A stretch of DNA of 46,205 bases from NCBI RefSeq assembly GCF_009917485.1, contig NZ_QZDT01000033.1:1-46205 (forward strand), read 5' to 3'. This DNA is from Parablautia muri. GTDB taxonomy: Bacteria > Bacillota > Clostridia > Lachnospirales > Lachnospiraceae. Below, piece after piece: positions 18,908-27,374 of this stretch. Below the pieces are notes generated by a model. That model ran no database searches. It was not told the origin of the DNA and saw only the letters and a program-made list of their open reading frames with translations. How positions within the stretch are numbered: the stretch's first letter is position 1; every line of letters starts with the position of its first letter. Both the position numbers and the translations under genes were made by a program.

Positions 18908-19054
18908 TTAGAACGCTCTAGGAGACACATTCAGCAGTGTGTAGGAATTCCTTTTCATCATCTCAGCTGCCTCATCTTCATTTTCTACATGCAATAAAAC
19001 GACTTTGTTATTTGCAAGATATTTTTCTACCATTGTCTTCATATAATTTTTCAT
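18908..19054 (-). CDS. Small peptide gene, tandem family copy 1 (most divergent)
   Basis: A 48-residue peptide, the last and most divergent of four tandem copies. It starts MKNYMKTMVEKYLANNK and ends KRNSYTLLNVSPRAF. It contains no cysteine and no obvious leader-cleavage or export motif. An in-frame ATG six bases upstream (19060) could add two residues, but alignment with the other copies supports the start given. GGAAAGG lies upstream. Residues 1-16 could form an amphipathic helix and 18-23 a beta strand. I recognise no family. Confidence 0.75.
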   Translation of the reverse strand: MKNYMKTMVEKYLANNKVVLLHVENEDEAAEMMKRNSYTLLNVSPRAF

Positions 19055-19148
19055 AATCATGATACCTTTCCTTCCTCATTTTTTGTTTCTATTGTTTCAG
19101 TTCTATTGACTGTCTGCTATGTTACTTTTTGTTGTTATCATCCCTCTT

Positions 19149-19295
19149 TTAGAAAAATCTGGGTGATACGTTCAACAGTGTATAGGAATTTCTTTTCAGC
19201 ATTTCCTCAGGTGCATTTTCATTTCCTACATACAGCAAAGCCACCAGATTGTTTACAAAATAATTTTCTACCATTGTTCTCATATAATTCTTCAT
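19149..19295 (-). CDS. Small peptide gene, tandem family copy 2
   Basis: A 48-residue peptide starting MKNYMRTMVENYFVNNLVAL and ending KRNSYTLLNVSPRFF. It differs from copy 3 at only four positions, while synonymous and intergenic changes are also present. The ribosome site AGAGGTG lies seven bases before ATG and is shared with copy 3. The distance to the next copy is about 240 bp, start to start. The function is unknown. Confidence 0.8.
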   Translation of the reverse strand: MKNYMRTMVENYFVNNLVALLYVGNENAPEEMLKRNSYTLLNVSPRFF

Positions 19296-19384
19296 AATTG
19301 GGCACCTCTTTCTTTTTTTCTATTTATCGTTCTACTTCGTTCCTATTCAGTTTTCGTTATGACTTATTTAATTTTTCTTTCTTC

Positions 19385-19531
19385 TTAGAAAAATCTAGGT
19401 GATACATTCAACAGTGCGTAGGAATTTCTTTTCAACACTTCCTCAGGTGCATTTTCATTTCCTACATGCAGCAAAGCTACCAGATTGTTTACAAAATAAT
19501 TTTCTACCATTGTTCTCATATAATTCTTCAT
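19385..19531 (-). CDS. Small peptide gene, tandem family copy 3
   Basis: A 48-residue peptide nearly identical to copy 2. It has His for Tyr at residue 22, Val for Met at 32 and Ala for Thr at 39, and ends NVSPRFF. The upstream AGAGGTG and the AT-rich spacer are also conserved, pointing to duplication of a whole 236-241 bp unit of gene plus leader. The function is unknown. Confidence 0.8.
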   Translation of the reverse strand: MKNYMRTMVENYFVNNLVALLHVGNENAPEEVLKRNSYALLNVSPRFF

Positions 19532-19623
19532 AATTTAGCACCTCTTTCTTTATTTGATTTTTGTTTTTGCTATTTTGATATTTTGTTTCATTCTTGTTAT
19601 TTCTTATTTAGTTTTCTTTCTTC

Positions 19624-19770
19624 TTAGAAAAATCTGGGTGATACATTTAACAGTGTATAGGAATTTCTTTTCAGCACTTCTTCAGGTGCATCTTCATTTC
19701 CTACATGCCACAAAGCAACCAGATTGTTCACAAAATAATTTTCTACCATTGTTTTTAAATAATTCTTCAT
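19624..19770 (-). CDS. Small peptide gene, tandem family copy 4 (promoter-proximal)
   Basis: A 48-residue peptide starting MKNYLKTMVENYFVNNLVAL and ending KRNSYTLLNVSPRFF, with Trp at residue 21. AAAGGTG precedes ATG by about eight bases. It is first of the four in transcription order and separated by about 210 bp from the divergent AraC gene; the shared region holds the small palindrome GGAGCATACTCC (19850-19861). No modifying enzyme or exporter is adjacent. Confidence 0.8.
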   Translation of the reverse strand: MKNYLKTMVENYFVNNLVALWHVGNEDAPEEVLKRNSYTLLNVSPRFF

Positions 19771-19888
19771 GATTTGTCACACCTTTCTATCAGATTTGCT
19801 TTTTATGTTCCGGAGCTGTTATCTTTATCTCCGTTCCGTTTACAATATGGAGCATACTCCTTTAAATGGGTTTGAACTAGATAGTTTT

Positions 19889-19917
19889 TTGACTTGTTTT
19901 AAGGCAATATTGATATT
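19889..19917 (+). promoter_or_regulatory. Candidate promoter of the cupin/AraC regulator
   Basis: TTGACT (19889-19894), a 17-base spacer and GATATT (19912-19917). A TATTAT two bases later is an alternative -10. It lies in the divergent region shared with the peptide cluster. Confidence 0.4.
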
Positions 19918-19982
19918 ATTATATAAAGTAAACAGATACAAATTTGTACATCAGGTTTTGCCCAATTATGAGGAGGTACCCT

Positions 19983-20828
19983 ATGAATCACAGCTATTAC
20001 GAGCAGCCCCAAAAGAGCAGCCCTCTGGGAATCCGCATTCTCTACCAGACCCTTCCCGGTGGGTTTAATCCGTTGCACTGGCACGAGACTCTGGAATTTT
20101 TATATCCCCTTAACGGAGATGTGGAGCTTTTAATGGATGGAGCGCAATATCACCTTCCCAAAAAAAACCTCACGGTAATAGAGTCCCGTCAGGCACACAG
20201 CATGTTAGTCTCCGGAGAGAGAGCCATGAATATCTGTATCCATGTTTCTAAGGAGAAACTCAAAAGCTATCTGCCGGATATTGAACTTTATCAGATTCAC
20301 TGCGTACCTGACGAAATCCGTGACGAACAGTTTTCCGCCTACCTGGAAATATGCCAGATGATGACCCGGCTGACCAAGCTGTACTTATTAGAAACCCCTG
20401 AAGTTTCATTAGAGTCGGAAGGCATCATCCTGCAGGCCCTTGCCCATCTTCTCCGCCATTTTGGAATCCGGGAGCAGGGAGAAGCGCCCGATTCAAATCA
20501 ATTATTAACCGACCGGATCCATCAGATACTCTCCTGGGCCGAGGAACATTACAGCGATCCCATCTCCTTGTCGGATGTGGCGGACCAGCTGTCCATCAGC
20601 CGGGAATACTTCTGCCGCCTATTCCGCCAGAGCATGGGAATCACATTCCAGGAATATCTCACAGGCCTAAGGCTAAATCATGCTTATCAGGATTTACTTT
20701 ACACAACCACACCGATTTCAGAAGTTATGGAAAAAAACGGATTTACAAATCAAAAAAGATTTAATGCAAGTTTTAAGAATTTATATGGATGTACCCCTTC
20801 CGAGGTACGCAAGCGGGAAATCAAGTAA
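19983..20828 (+). CDS. AraC family regulator with N-terminal cupin domain
   Basis: A 281-residue transcription factor and the only plus-strand gene in this part of the window. Residues 10-90 form a cupin-like sensing domain (HWHETLEFLYPLNGDVEL), and residues 185-281 form the AraC double helix-turn-helix (LSDVADQLSISREYFCRLF, then GFTNQKRFNASFKNLYGCTP). ATG 19983 follows AGGAGG and is preferred over the upstream ATG at 19944. This layout is typical of sugar-responsive regulators. Two targets are possible: the divergent peptide cluster, or the convergent GH31/GH13 operon across the terminator. Confidence 0.9.
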   Translation: MNHSYYEQPQKSSPLGIRILYQTLPGGFNPLHWHETLEFLYPLNGDVELLMDGAQYHLPKKNLTVIESRQAHSMLVSGERAMNICIHVSKEKLKSYLPDIELYQIHCVPDEIRDEQFSAYLEICQMMTRLTKLYLLETPEVSLESEGIILQALAHLLRHFGIREQGEAPDSNQLLTDRIHQILSWAEEHYSDPISLSDVADQLSISREYFCRLFRQSMGITFQEYLTGLRLNHAYQDLLYTTTPISEVMEKNGFTNQKRFNASFKNLYGCTPSEVRKREIK

Positions 20829-20934
20829 CCTGGGAAGATCAAGCGAAAGCATCCACTTTATAGTAGAAATGAATCAATTAGAAACCAGATTTTCAATTTA
20901 TAGGCCAAGTCAAACATCCTAACCGAAATAACAA

Positions 20935-20970
20935 GGCAAAAACTGGACATTACAAAGTCCAGTTTTTGCC
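20935..20970. terminator. Bidirectional terminator between AraC and the GH31 gene
   Basis: GGCAAAAACTGGAC (20935-20948) and GTCCAGTTTTTGCC (20957-20970) are perfect 14-base arms around an 8-base loop, with T runs in the stem base on both strands. It serves the two convergent genes. Confidence 0.9.
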
Positions 20971-21023
20971 CTGATATAATTTATTTGACTATCTGAATTG
21001 CACCACAAAGCGCCTAATACTTT

Positions 21024-23456
21024 TTACATCTGATAAGCAGTCACAATTTCTAACAATGCGCCCCGCAGCCCATCATCAAGGTCCATTGCCTGCAGTTCAC
21101 CAGCCAAAACATTCAGTTGTCCTTTACACTTATCCATAAGTGCGAAAAGAACCTCTTTTTGCATAAAAGGAATCTCAGCCATATTAAGCAGCTCATCCAC
21201 CTGCTCCATAATCGGGTTATCCACTACAGCTGCATCTTCAGGCAGACGGATTTCAACCGTATCTTCCGCCGTCACATCCGTAAGCGCAACACAAAGCTCA
21301 TGGCACTTTGCACAATAAGTAACCTGCGCTTCAATTTCATTGCCATTTTTCAAAATAACAGCCTTTTCGGCCGTGCTTCCAATCACACGAATCGTATAAG
21401 CGCGTTTTTCAGGTAAAAGTTTCGTATTTCCTTCAATCGGATGCAAAGTAAATGCTTTTTTATCCGCCCAGCATACTTCCATTGGTGTCTTTGCACAATC
21501 GCCCTGCTCATAGCCGCAGGAAACATTGTCGTCCTCATAAAGGGTGAAGGCGCCGTCAGCTCCGGCATATACCCTGATTTCCAGATGCTTCGGATTCTGC
21601 TCTACTTCCTTCGCGCTGATTTCATCCGTCATAGGCACAATCGCACCTGCACGGGCCAGAACAGGTATCTGGGACAGCGGCCGGTACAATTCCATTGTGC
21701 GGCCTCCTTCGTAAACAGTTCCCGTGAAGAAATCAAACCAAAGTCCCTCCGGCAGCCATGCGTTAACCTTTGCAAGGCGTACACTTGGAATCCGCTTGGT
21801 GGTCACAGGCGCTACTAACAGCTCTGTACCAAATAAATACTCATTGGGCACTTTGTAAGATGCAAACTCGTCCGGCGCAAGATAGTACATCGGCTGGCAG
21901 AGCGGTTTATCTTCTTTCCATGCGCGATAGTTCATTGTGTACAGATATGGAACCAGTCTGTGGCGCAGACGTAAAAATTCGCCCATCACGTGCGCTGCCT
22001 CCATGCTAAACTTCCAGGGCTCCTTGCCGCTGAATCTGCTGTTACTGCTGTGGAGACGGTTAATCGGTGAGAACACACCGTACTGGTACCAGCGAACCTC
22101 AAGCTCCTCATCCCTGTATCCCATCATGTGGCCGCCGATATCATGGCTCCACCATCCATACCCTATATTAGAAGCCGTATTTGTAAAATAAGGCTGAAAA
22201 TCCAAAGACTCCCATGTGATATGTGTGTCACCGGAAAATCCGATAGGATAACGGTGGGAACCGGGGCCTGCGTAGCGGGAAAAGGTCATTGGCCGCTTTC
22301 CGTCCCTGCCACTGTCCAAATAATGGAAATGATTCAGCATCCATAAGGGGTCAAGCCCTTCAATTTTTGTGTTCGTTCCCTGTTGCCAGTCTAACCACCA
22401 GAAATCCACACCTTCTTCTTCCATAGGATGATGCACTTCGTCAAAATAAACGGAGAGGAATTTCGGGTCAGCAATATCAAAATTCACCGGTTCTTCTTTA
22501 GAAGTATCTACCCCCATAGCCTTTGCCACCTTCGGGTAACAATCCTCATAAGCACGGATACCGTCTGCCGGATGGACATTCAGCGTTGTCTTCATGCCGC
22601 GGTCATGAAGCTTTTGTAAGAAGCGCCTGGGATCCGGGAAAAAGTCTTTATTCCAGGTATATCCTGTCCAGCCGCTGCCGTATTTAGGGTCAATCTCTAC
22701 CAGATGCCAGTCCATATCAATTACCGCCACACTGAAAGGAATCTCCTCTTTATCAAACCGATCCATCAGTTCCATATAAGATTCTTCCGTATATTGATAA
22801 TAACGGCTCCACCAGTTGCCAAGTGCAAATCTGGGCAACATAGGTGTTTTGCCGCACAAATAATAAAAATCTTTAAGCGCGTCTAAATAATCATGCCCAT
22901 ATCCAAAGAAATACAAATCCTTAGCGCCTTTTTTCCTGGGTTGTACGAAACCATCATCCGCAAGCAGCAAGGATGTGGAATCGTCAATCACGGCAAACCC
23001 GCTCCGGGACAAAATGCCACTTTCCAGCTCACAGGCTCCGTTTACCGTATCCAGCGTACGGGCCGTTCCCCCAAGATTCCCAATAAATCCGCCCATCTCC
23101 TCGGGTTCTCCAAAATGCCAGGTCCTGGAAAAATAAGCGTTCTTCACACCCAGGCATTTACAGGAAAGTCCATGGCTGGTAAATTCCTTTTTGTCATAAT
23201 TTAACTGTAAATGCTCTGTCATCAGCTGCAGCTCATCCTCTGTTTCCTTAAGCTGATAGGATGTAACCGGAAAATCACGGTTCAAAACCATCTGGGTAGC
23301 CGCATCGTTAAAAACGCCTTCCGCGCTGTATTCCAGCCGAAGCAGTCGAGAAGTCAGAACCGTAATGCGATAGCAGTCGCCCTGAATCATATTTTCTCCA
23401 CAGGCCGCCGGATTGTTCTTTATTTTTAAATAATCTTTCATAAACGAATCTCCCAT
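21024..23456 (-). CDS. GH31 alpha-glucosidase/alpha-xylosidase family enzyme
   Basis: A cytoplasmic retaining alpha-glycosidase of 810 residues. An N-terminal beta-sandwich (about 20-190) precedes the (beta/alpha)8 barrel with nucleophile Asp356 in WWLDWQQG and acid/base Asp410 in GFSGDTH, followed by beta domains and about 60 extra helical residues at the end. ATG 23456 is chosen because the 38 bases before it match the leaders of ispE and the GntR gene, start codon included; ATG 23441 also has a usable site (GGGAG). It is last in the operon after a GH13 enzyme and an Opp-type transporter. Whether it prefers alpha-glucosides or alpha-xylosides cannot be settled here. Confidence 0.9.
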   Translation of the reverse strand: MGDSFMKDYLKIKNNPAACGENMIQGDCYRITVLTSRLLRLEYSAEGVFNDAATQMVLNRDFPVTSYQLKETEDELQLMTEHLQLNYDKKEFTSHGLSCKCLGVKNAYFSRTWHFGEPEEMGGFIGNLGGTARTLDTVNGACELESGILSRSGFAVIDDSTSLLLADDGFVQPRKKGAKDLYFFGYGHDYLDALKDFYYLCGKTPMLPRFALGNWWSRYYQYTEESYMELMDRFDKEEIPFSVAVIDMDWHLVEIDPKYGSGWTGYTWNKDFFPDPRRFLQKLHDRGMKTTLNVHPADGIRAYEDCYPKVAKAMGVDTSKEEPVNFDIADPKFLSVYFDEVHHPMEEEGVDFWWLDWQQGTNTKIEGLDPLWMLNHFHYLDSGRDGKRPMTFSRYAGPGSHRYPIGFSGDTHITWESLDFQPYFTNTASNIGYGWWSHDIGGHMMGYRDEELEVRWYQYGVFSPINRLHSSNSRFSGKEPWKFSMEAAHVMGEFLRLRHRLVPYLYTMNYRAWKEDKPLCQPMYYLAPDEFASYKVPNEYLFGTELLVAPVTTKRIPSVRLAKVNAWLPEGLWFDFFTGTVYEGGRTMELYRPLSQIPVLARAGAIVPMTDEISAKEVEQNPKHLEIRVYAGADGAFTLYEDDNVSCGYEQGDCAKTPMEVCWADKKAFTLHPIEGNTKLLPEKRAYTIRVIGSTAEKAVILKNGNEIEAQVTYCAKCHELCVALTDVTAEDTVEIRLPEDAAVVDNPIMEQVDELLNMAEIPFMQKEVLFALMDKCKGQLNVLAGELQAMDLDDGLRGALLEIVTAYQM

Positions 23457-23494
23457 TCTTATACCCTTGCATACCACAAGCTATGCTTGCGGCA
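23457..23494 (-). repeat. Hairpin/ribosome-site leader module, copy at the GH31 gene
   Basis: Minus-strand arms TGCCGCAAG and CTTGTGGTA (loop CATAG) are followed by TGCAAGGGTATAAGA and the start codon. Both differences from the GntR copy become G-U pairs in the transcript, so the RNA hairpin is kept. Two other copies precede GntR and ispE. Confidence 0.75.
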
Positions 23495-23519
23495 CTGCCA
23501 CCAATAAAAAGCTGAAACT

Positions 23520-25190
23520 TTATTTACATTTTATTACCATGGCCTCGTAAGGTTTTAATTCAATTATCCCCTCCGCCTTATCTCTCTCATAGTTGCCAAT
23601 CAGAATCTGTGCACCGCCAAACTCCGCCGGAACTTCATAACTTATCTGCTCCTTTGTAAAGTTACAGATTACCAGCAGCTTCTGCCCATCCAAAGAACGC
23701 GTGTAAACATACAGTGAATCGTGCTCCGGCTCTAACAAATCATAATGGCCGTAGACCATAATCGGCTCCGCTTTCCTTAAGGCAATCAGCTTTTGATAAT
23801 AGTGGAAAATAGAATTTTTATCCTCAAGCGCCGCTTTTGCATTGATTGTCGTATAGTTGGGATTAACGCCAATCCATGGAGTACCCGTGGTGAAACCTGC
23901 GTTCTTGCTATCATCCCACTGCATAGGTGTACGGGCATTATCCCGGCCTTTCAAACGGATAAAGTGCATCATATCTTCCTTGGAGATCAGCCCTGCTTCG
24001 GACATTTCCTTGTAGGCATTGATACTCTCAATATCCCTGACCTCCGAAATATCCGCAAAAGGCATATTGGTCATACCTAATTCTTCACCCTGATATACAT
24101 AGGGCGTTCCCTGCATCATATGCAGGCAGGTTGCCAGCATCTTAGCGCAAACCTCTCTATACTCCGGCGAATCATCCCCAAATCTGGAAATCGAACGAGG
24201 CTGATCATGATTGCTTAAATACAGGCTGTTCCATGCCTTCCCTTCAAGCTCATTTTGCCATGCGCTCATTACCTTCTTAAATTCTATCAGCGGAACCCGC
24301 TTATCCGTCCATCTGCCATTTTCATCTGAGTCAAGACCCACATGTTCAAAATGGAAAACCATGTTCAATTCATTTTCATGAAAGCCGGCATAGCGTTTTG
24401 CTTCATCAATCGTAACACCTGCCGCCTCGCCTACGGTCATCAAATCATAGTGAGAAAGTACTTTCTGATTCATTTCCTTAAGAAATTCATGTACCCGGGG
24501 CCCATTTGCACAATCTGCATATCCATAAAGAGCCTTAGGCCCTTTAGGACCGTCCGGCAGTCCGGGCCGCTTTGAAATAAGACTGATAACGTCCATACGG
24601 AAACCGTCAATTCCCTTCTCGCCGCACCACCAGTTCATCATGGAGAATACTTCCTCACGTACCGTGGGATTTTCCCAGTTAAGGTCAGGCTGTTTCTTGG
24701 AAAACAAATGCAGATAATACATATCCGTAGCATCATCATACTGCCATGCGGAACCGGAAAAATAACTGCCCCAATTGTTAGGCGCCTGTCCGTCTTTCCC
24801 CTCCCGCCAGATATAATAATCCCGGTAAGGATTGTCTTTGCTCTTACGGCTCTCTAAAAACCATGCATGTTCATCGGAAGTATGGTTTACCACCAGATCC
24901 ATCATCAAACGCATTCCCCGCGCATGAATCCCCTCAATCATTTTGTCGAAATCTTCCATGGTTCCAAATTCCTGCATAATCGCCTGGTAATCGCTGATAT
25001 CATAGCCATTATCATCGTTGGGCGACTGATAGATTGGAGAAAGCCAGATTACATCAATCCCCAGTTCTTTTAAATAATCCAGACGTGACGTAATGCCGTT
25101 CAAATCTCCAATTCCATCCCCGTTACTGTCCATAAAGCTGCGCGGATATATTTGATATACAACAGCCTCTTTCCACCATGCTTGTTCCAT
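23520..25190 (-). CDS. GH13 oligo-1,6-glucosidase-type alpha-glucosidase
   Basis: Cytoplasmic alpha-glucosidase of 556 residues. Catalytic residues: nucleophile Asp200 in GFRMDVI, acid/base Glu255 in VGEAAG, and Asp329 in NHDQ; a calcium-site-like DSNGDGIGDL is at 21-30. Val201 follows the nucleophile. In this subfamily Val at that position marks alpha-1,6 activity (isomaltase, dextran glucosidase), whereas Ala, Gly or Thr marks alpha-1,4. I therefore favour isomalto-oligosaccharide hydrolysis. It is 63 bp upstream of the GH31 gene and 225 bp downstream of the ABC transporter genes. Confidence 0.92.
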   Translation of the reverse strand: MEQAWWKEAVVYQIYPRSFMDSNGDGIGDLNGITSRLDYLKELGIDVIWLSPIYQSPNDDNGYDISDYQAIMQEFGTMEDFDKMIEGIHARGMRLMMDLVVNHTSDEHAWFLESRKSKDNPYRDYYIWREGKDGQAPNNWGSYFSGSAWQYDDATDMYYLHLFSKKQPDLNWENPTVREEVFSMMNWWCGEKGIDGFRMDVISLISKRPGLPDGPKGPKALYGYADCANGPRVHEFLKEMNQKVLSHYDLMTVGEAAGVTIDEAKRYAGFHENELNMVFHFEHVGLDSDENGRWTDKRVPLIEFKKVMSAWQNELEGKAWNSLYLSNHDQPRSISRFGDDSPEYREVCAKMLATCLHMMQGTPYVYQGEELGMTNMPFADISEVRDIESINAYKEMSEAGLISKEDMMHFIRLKGRDNARTPMQWDDSKNAGFTTGTPWIGVNPNYTTINAKAALEDKNSIFHYYQKLIALRKAEPIMVYGHYDLLEPEHDSLYVYTRSLDGQKLLVICNFTKEQISYEVPAEFGGAQILIGNYERDKAEGIIELKPYEAMVIKCK

Positions 25191-25353
25191 ACGTTAGACC
25201 CCCATTCTTATCAACAGAACGCATATTGAACGTGTATAAAATACACCATGCGTCAAAAACTGATTTATTGATTTCAATTTCAGTTTCTTATACTATATTC
25301 TTCTTTTTAATTATATTCTTTACTCTGATATTCTATAAAATTTCTATAATAGT

Positions 25354-25383
25354 ATGGGACTCCTGGCAAGCCGAGAGTCCCAT
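25354..25383 (-). promoter_or_regulatory. Hairpin between the transporter genes and the GH13 gene
   Basis: ATGGGACTC (25354-25362) and GAGTCCCAT (25375-25383) are perfect 9-base arms without a following T run on the minus strand. It probably attenuates or processes the transcript between import and hydrolysis genes. Confidence 0.5.
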
Positions 25384-25414
25384 TCCTATATCGTATCATT
25401 TACAGCTTACGCCT

Positions 25415-26395
25415 TTATGCCTTCTTTTCCGTCAAAGGATGATAGCAAAGCACCATACGCTCATTCCCCATCTGGGTAGGCGCAGGACGTTCCTGCCTAC
25501 ATTTATCTGTAGCATACGGACAGCGCGGAGCAAACTTACAATATTCAATTGCATACTCTTTGCCTTCCATATCAGGCATAGCCGTTGCATCCTTCCATTT
25601 GTCACCAACACGGGGCACAGAATTCATAAGAAGGTCTGTGTACGGATGCGCCGGATTATCCATAATTTCTTTCGCCGGACCATATTCAATCAGGCAGCCA
25701 CGGTAAAGGGTTGCAATATAGTCGGACACATAGTATGCCGTTGAAAGGTCATGGGTAATATAAATAAATGAAATTTTATATTTATCACGCAATTCCTTAA
25801 AAAGATTGACGATATTCATCTTCATAGAAGCGTCAATTGCCGCAACTGGCTCATCAGCGATAATCAGCTTCGGACGTGTAATAAGCGCACGGGCGATAGA
25901 AACACGCTGCAACTCACCACCGGAAAACTGCGTAGGATATTTGCCCTTCACAACCTGAAGCGACATACCAACACTCTTTAAAGCTTCATCCACCACTCCG
26001 TCAGCTTCACTTCTATTCTTCGCAATGCCAAGACGAAGCGCCGTATTATATAAATAGGTATCTACTGTTTTCCGTGAGGAAAAAGATTCGTACGGGTTCT
26101 GAAAGATAGGCTGTACATCATGCTTAAACTGCTGTGGGTCATAGCTTTTCTTGTCAGCATAAGATTTGCCATCCAGAATAATCTCACCCATATCAGGATT
26201 GTGCAGACGCAGAACCATCTTACACAATGTGGATTTACCACATCCGGACTCCCCAACGACAGACAGAATGACGGGCTTATCATTGTCAATGGATAAAGAA
26301 ACATCATCCACGGCCACCAGTTTCTTACCACGTATCATACCGCCTACTCGGAAAATCTTACTGACGCCTTTAATTTCCAATAATTTCTCAGCCAT
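25415..26395 (-). CDS. Opp/Dpp-type ABC transporter ATP-binding protein (OppF-like)
   Basis: A 326-residue ATPase powering the importer encoded upstream. Walker A GESGCGKST is near residue 48, the ABC signature SGGELQR near 158, and Walker B LIIADEP near 179. The C-terminal oligopeptide-transporter extension has Cys-rich CKFAPRCPYATDKC, seen in OppD/F proteins. The start overlaps the stop of the OppD-like gene by eight bases, indicating translational coupling. In context with two glycosidases it probably energises oligosaccharide uptake. Confidence 0.93.
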   Translation of the reverse strand: MAEKLLEIKGVSKIFRVGGMIRGKKLVAVDDVSLSIDNDKPVILSVVGESGCGKSTLCKMVLRLHNPDMGEIILDGKSYADKKSYDPQQFKHDVQPIFQNPYESFSSRKTVDTYLYNTALRLGIAKNRSEADGVVDEALKSVGMSLQVVKGKYPTQFSGGELQRVSIARALITRPKLIIADEPVAAIDASMKMNIVNLFKELRDKYKISFIYITHDLSTAYYVSDYIATLYRGCLIEYGPAKEIMDNPAHPYTDLLMNSVPRVGDKWKDATAMPDMEGKEYAIEYCKFAPRCPYATDKCRQERPAPTQMGNERMVLCYHPLTEKKA

Positions 26396-27368
26396 TCTTC
26401 TTCACCTCCTCCTTTAATAAGTGGCAGGCAGCAAACCGCCCGGGAGTTATTTCACGGAATTTCGGCACTTCACTGCGGCAGCGGTCTGTTGCATGTGGAC
26501 AGCGAGGCGCAAAACGACAGCCTGGAGGCGGGTTCTTAAGCGCAGGCGGACGACCTGCAATACCTACTCTTTGAACATCCTCACCTACACGAGGCAGTGC
26601 GTCTACAAGCATCTTTGTATAAGGATGAATCGGATCATTAAAAATATCCTCTGTCTTTCCAAGTTCTGCAATGCTGCCGGAATACATGATCGCCATACGG
26701 TCTGTAATCTGATAATGCACACCCATATCATGGCTTACGATAACCAGTGAATTCTTAAGCTGCTGCTGCAAGCGCATCAGCATCATCAAAATACCTTTTT
26801 GTACCACAACGTCAAGAGCTGTGGTAGGCTCATCTGCAAGCACAAGGCCGGGAGCCATAAAAGTTGCAAGCGCAATAATCGCACGCTGGCGCATACCGCC
26901 TGATAACTGGAATGGATAAGATTCCAATACGTCAGGAGAAAGGTTCAGTTCCTTTAAATAATCGGCAACTCTTGCCAGAGTCTGCTCAGGTGTTTCATTT
27001 TTCTTATCTTCCTTTGGAATGGAATCAAGAAACTGCGTCTTTAATCGAACGATTGGATTTAAAACACTCTGCGCTGCCTGTGGCACATAGGAAATATTAT
27101 TCCACCAGGTTTTGCGAATCTGACCGGATTCAAAAGAATATTTCTGTCCGTTCTTCTCACCCTCTAAGACAACACGTCCTTTATCAATAACAAGCGGAAA
27201 CTCTACAATATCATAAAGAGTGTTCAGCAGGGTTGTTTTACCGCAGCCGGATTCTCCTGCAATGCCGAATATCTCATTGTCATGAATCTCAAAGTTAATG
27301 TCATTGAGCACATGAACATCACCATCAATGGTCTTATAAGAAGTCGACAAGTTTTCGACTTTCAGCAT
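26388..27368 (-). CDS. Opp/Dpp-type ABC transporter ATP-binding protein (OppD-like)
   Basis: The second ATPase of the same importer (326 residues). Walker A GESGCGKTT is near 39, signature SGGMRQR near 161, Walker B LVLADEP near 180, and the terminal motif CRFAPRCPHATDRC near 287. It follows the OppC-like permease by six bases and overlaps the OppF-like gene, so the five transporter genes form one tight operon. Confidence 0.93.
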   Translation of the reverse strand: MLKVENLSTSYKTIDGDVHVLNDINFEIHDNEIFGIAGESGCGKTTLLNTLYDIVEFPLVIDKGRVVLEGEKNGQKYSFESGQIRKTWWNNISYVPQAAQSVLNPIVRLKTQFLDSIPKEDKKNETPEQTLARVADYLKELNLSPDVLESYPFQLSGGMRQRAIIALATFMAPGLVLADEPTTALDVVVQKGILMMLMRLQQQLKNSLVIVSHDMGVHYQITDRMAIMYSGSIAELGKTEDIFNDPIHPYTKMLVDALPRVGEDVQRVGIAGRPPALKNPPPGCRFAPRCPHATDRCRSEVPKFREITPGRFAACHLLKEEVKKNG

Positions 27369-27374
27369 ATTCTA

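Noticed and set aside
18908-19770. CRISPR array or simple satellite
   Set aside because: The period is about 240 bp, the repeats are coding with substitutions, and there are no short spacers.
19106-19772. Plus-strand frames of 63 and 72 codons across the peptide array
   Set aside because: They are antisense shadows: the 48-codon minus-strand genes have ribosome sites and conserved protein sequence, and the plus-strand frames are not conserved between all copies.
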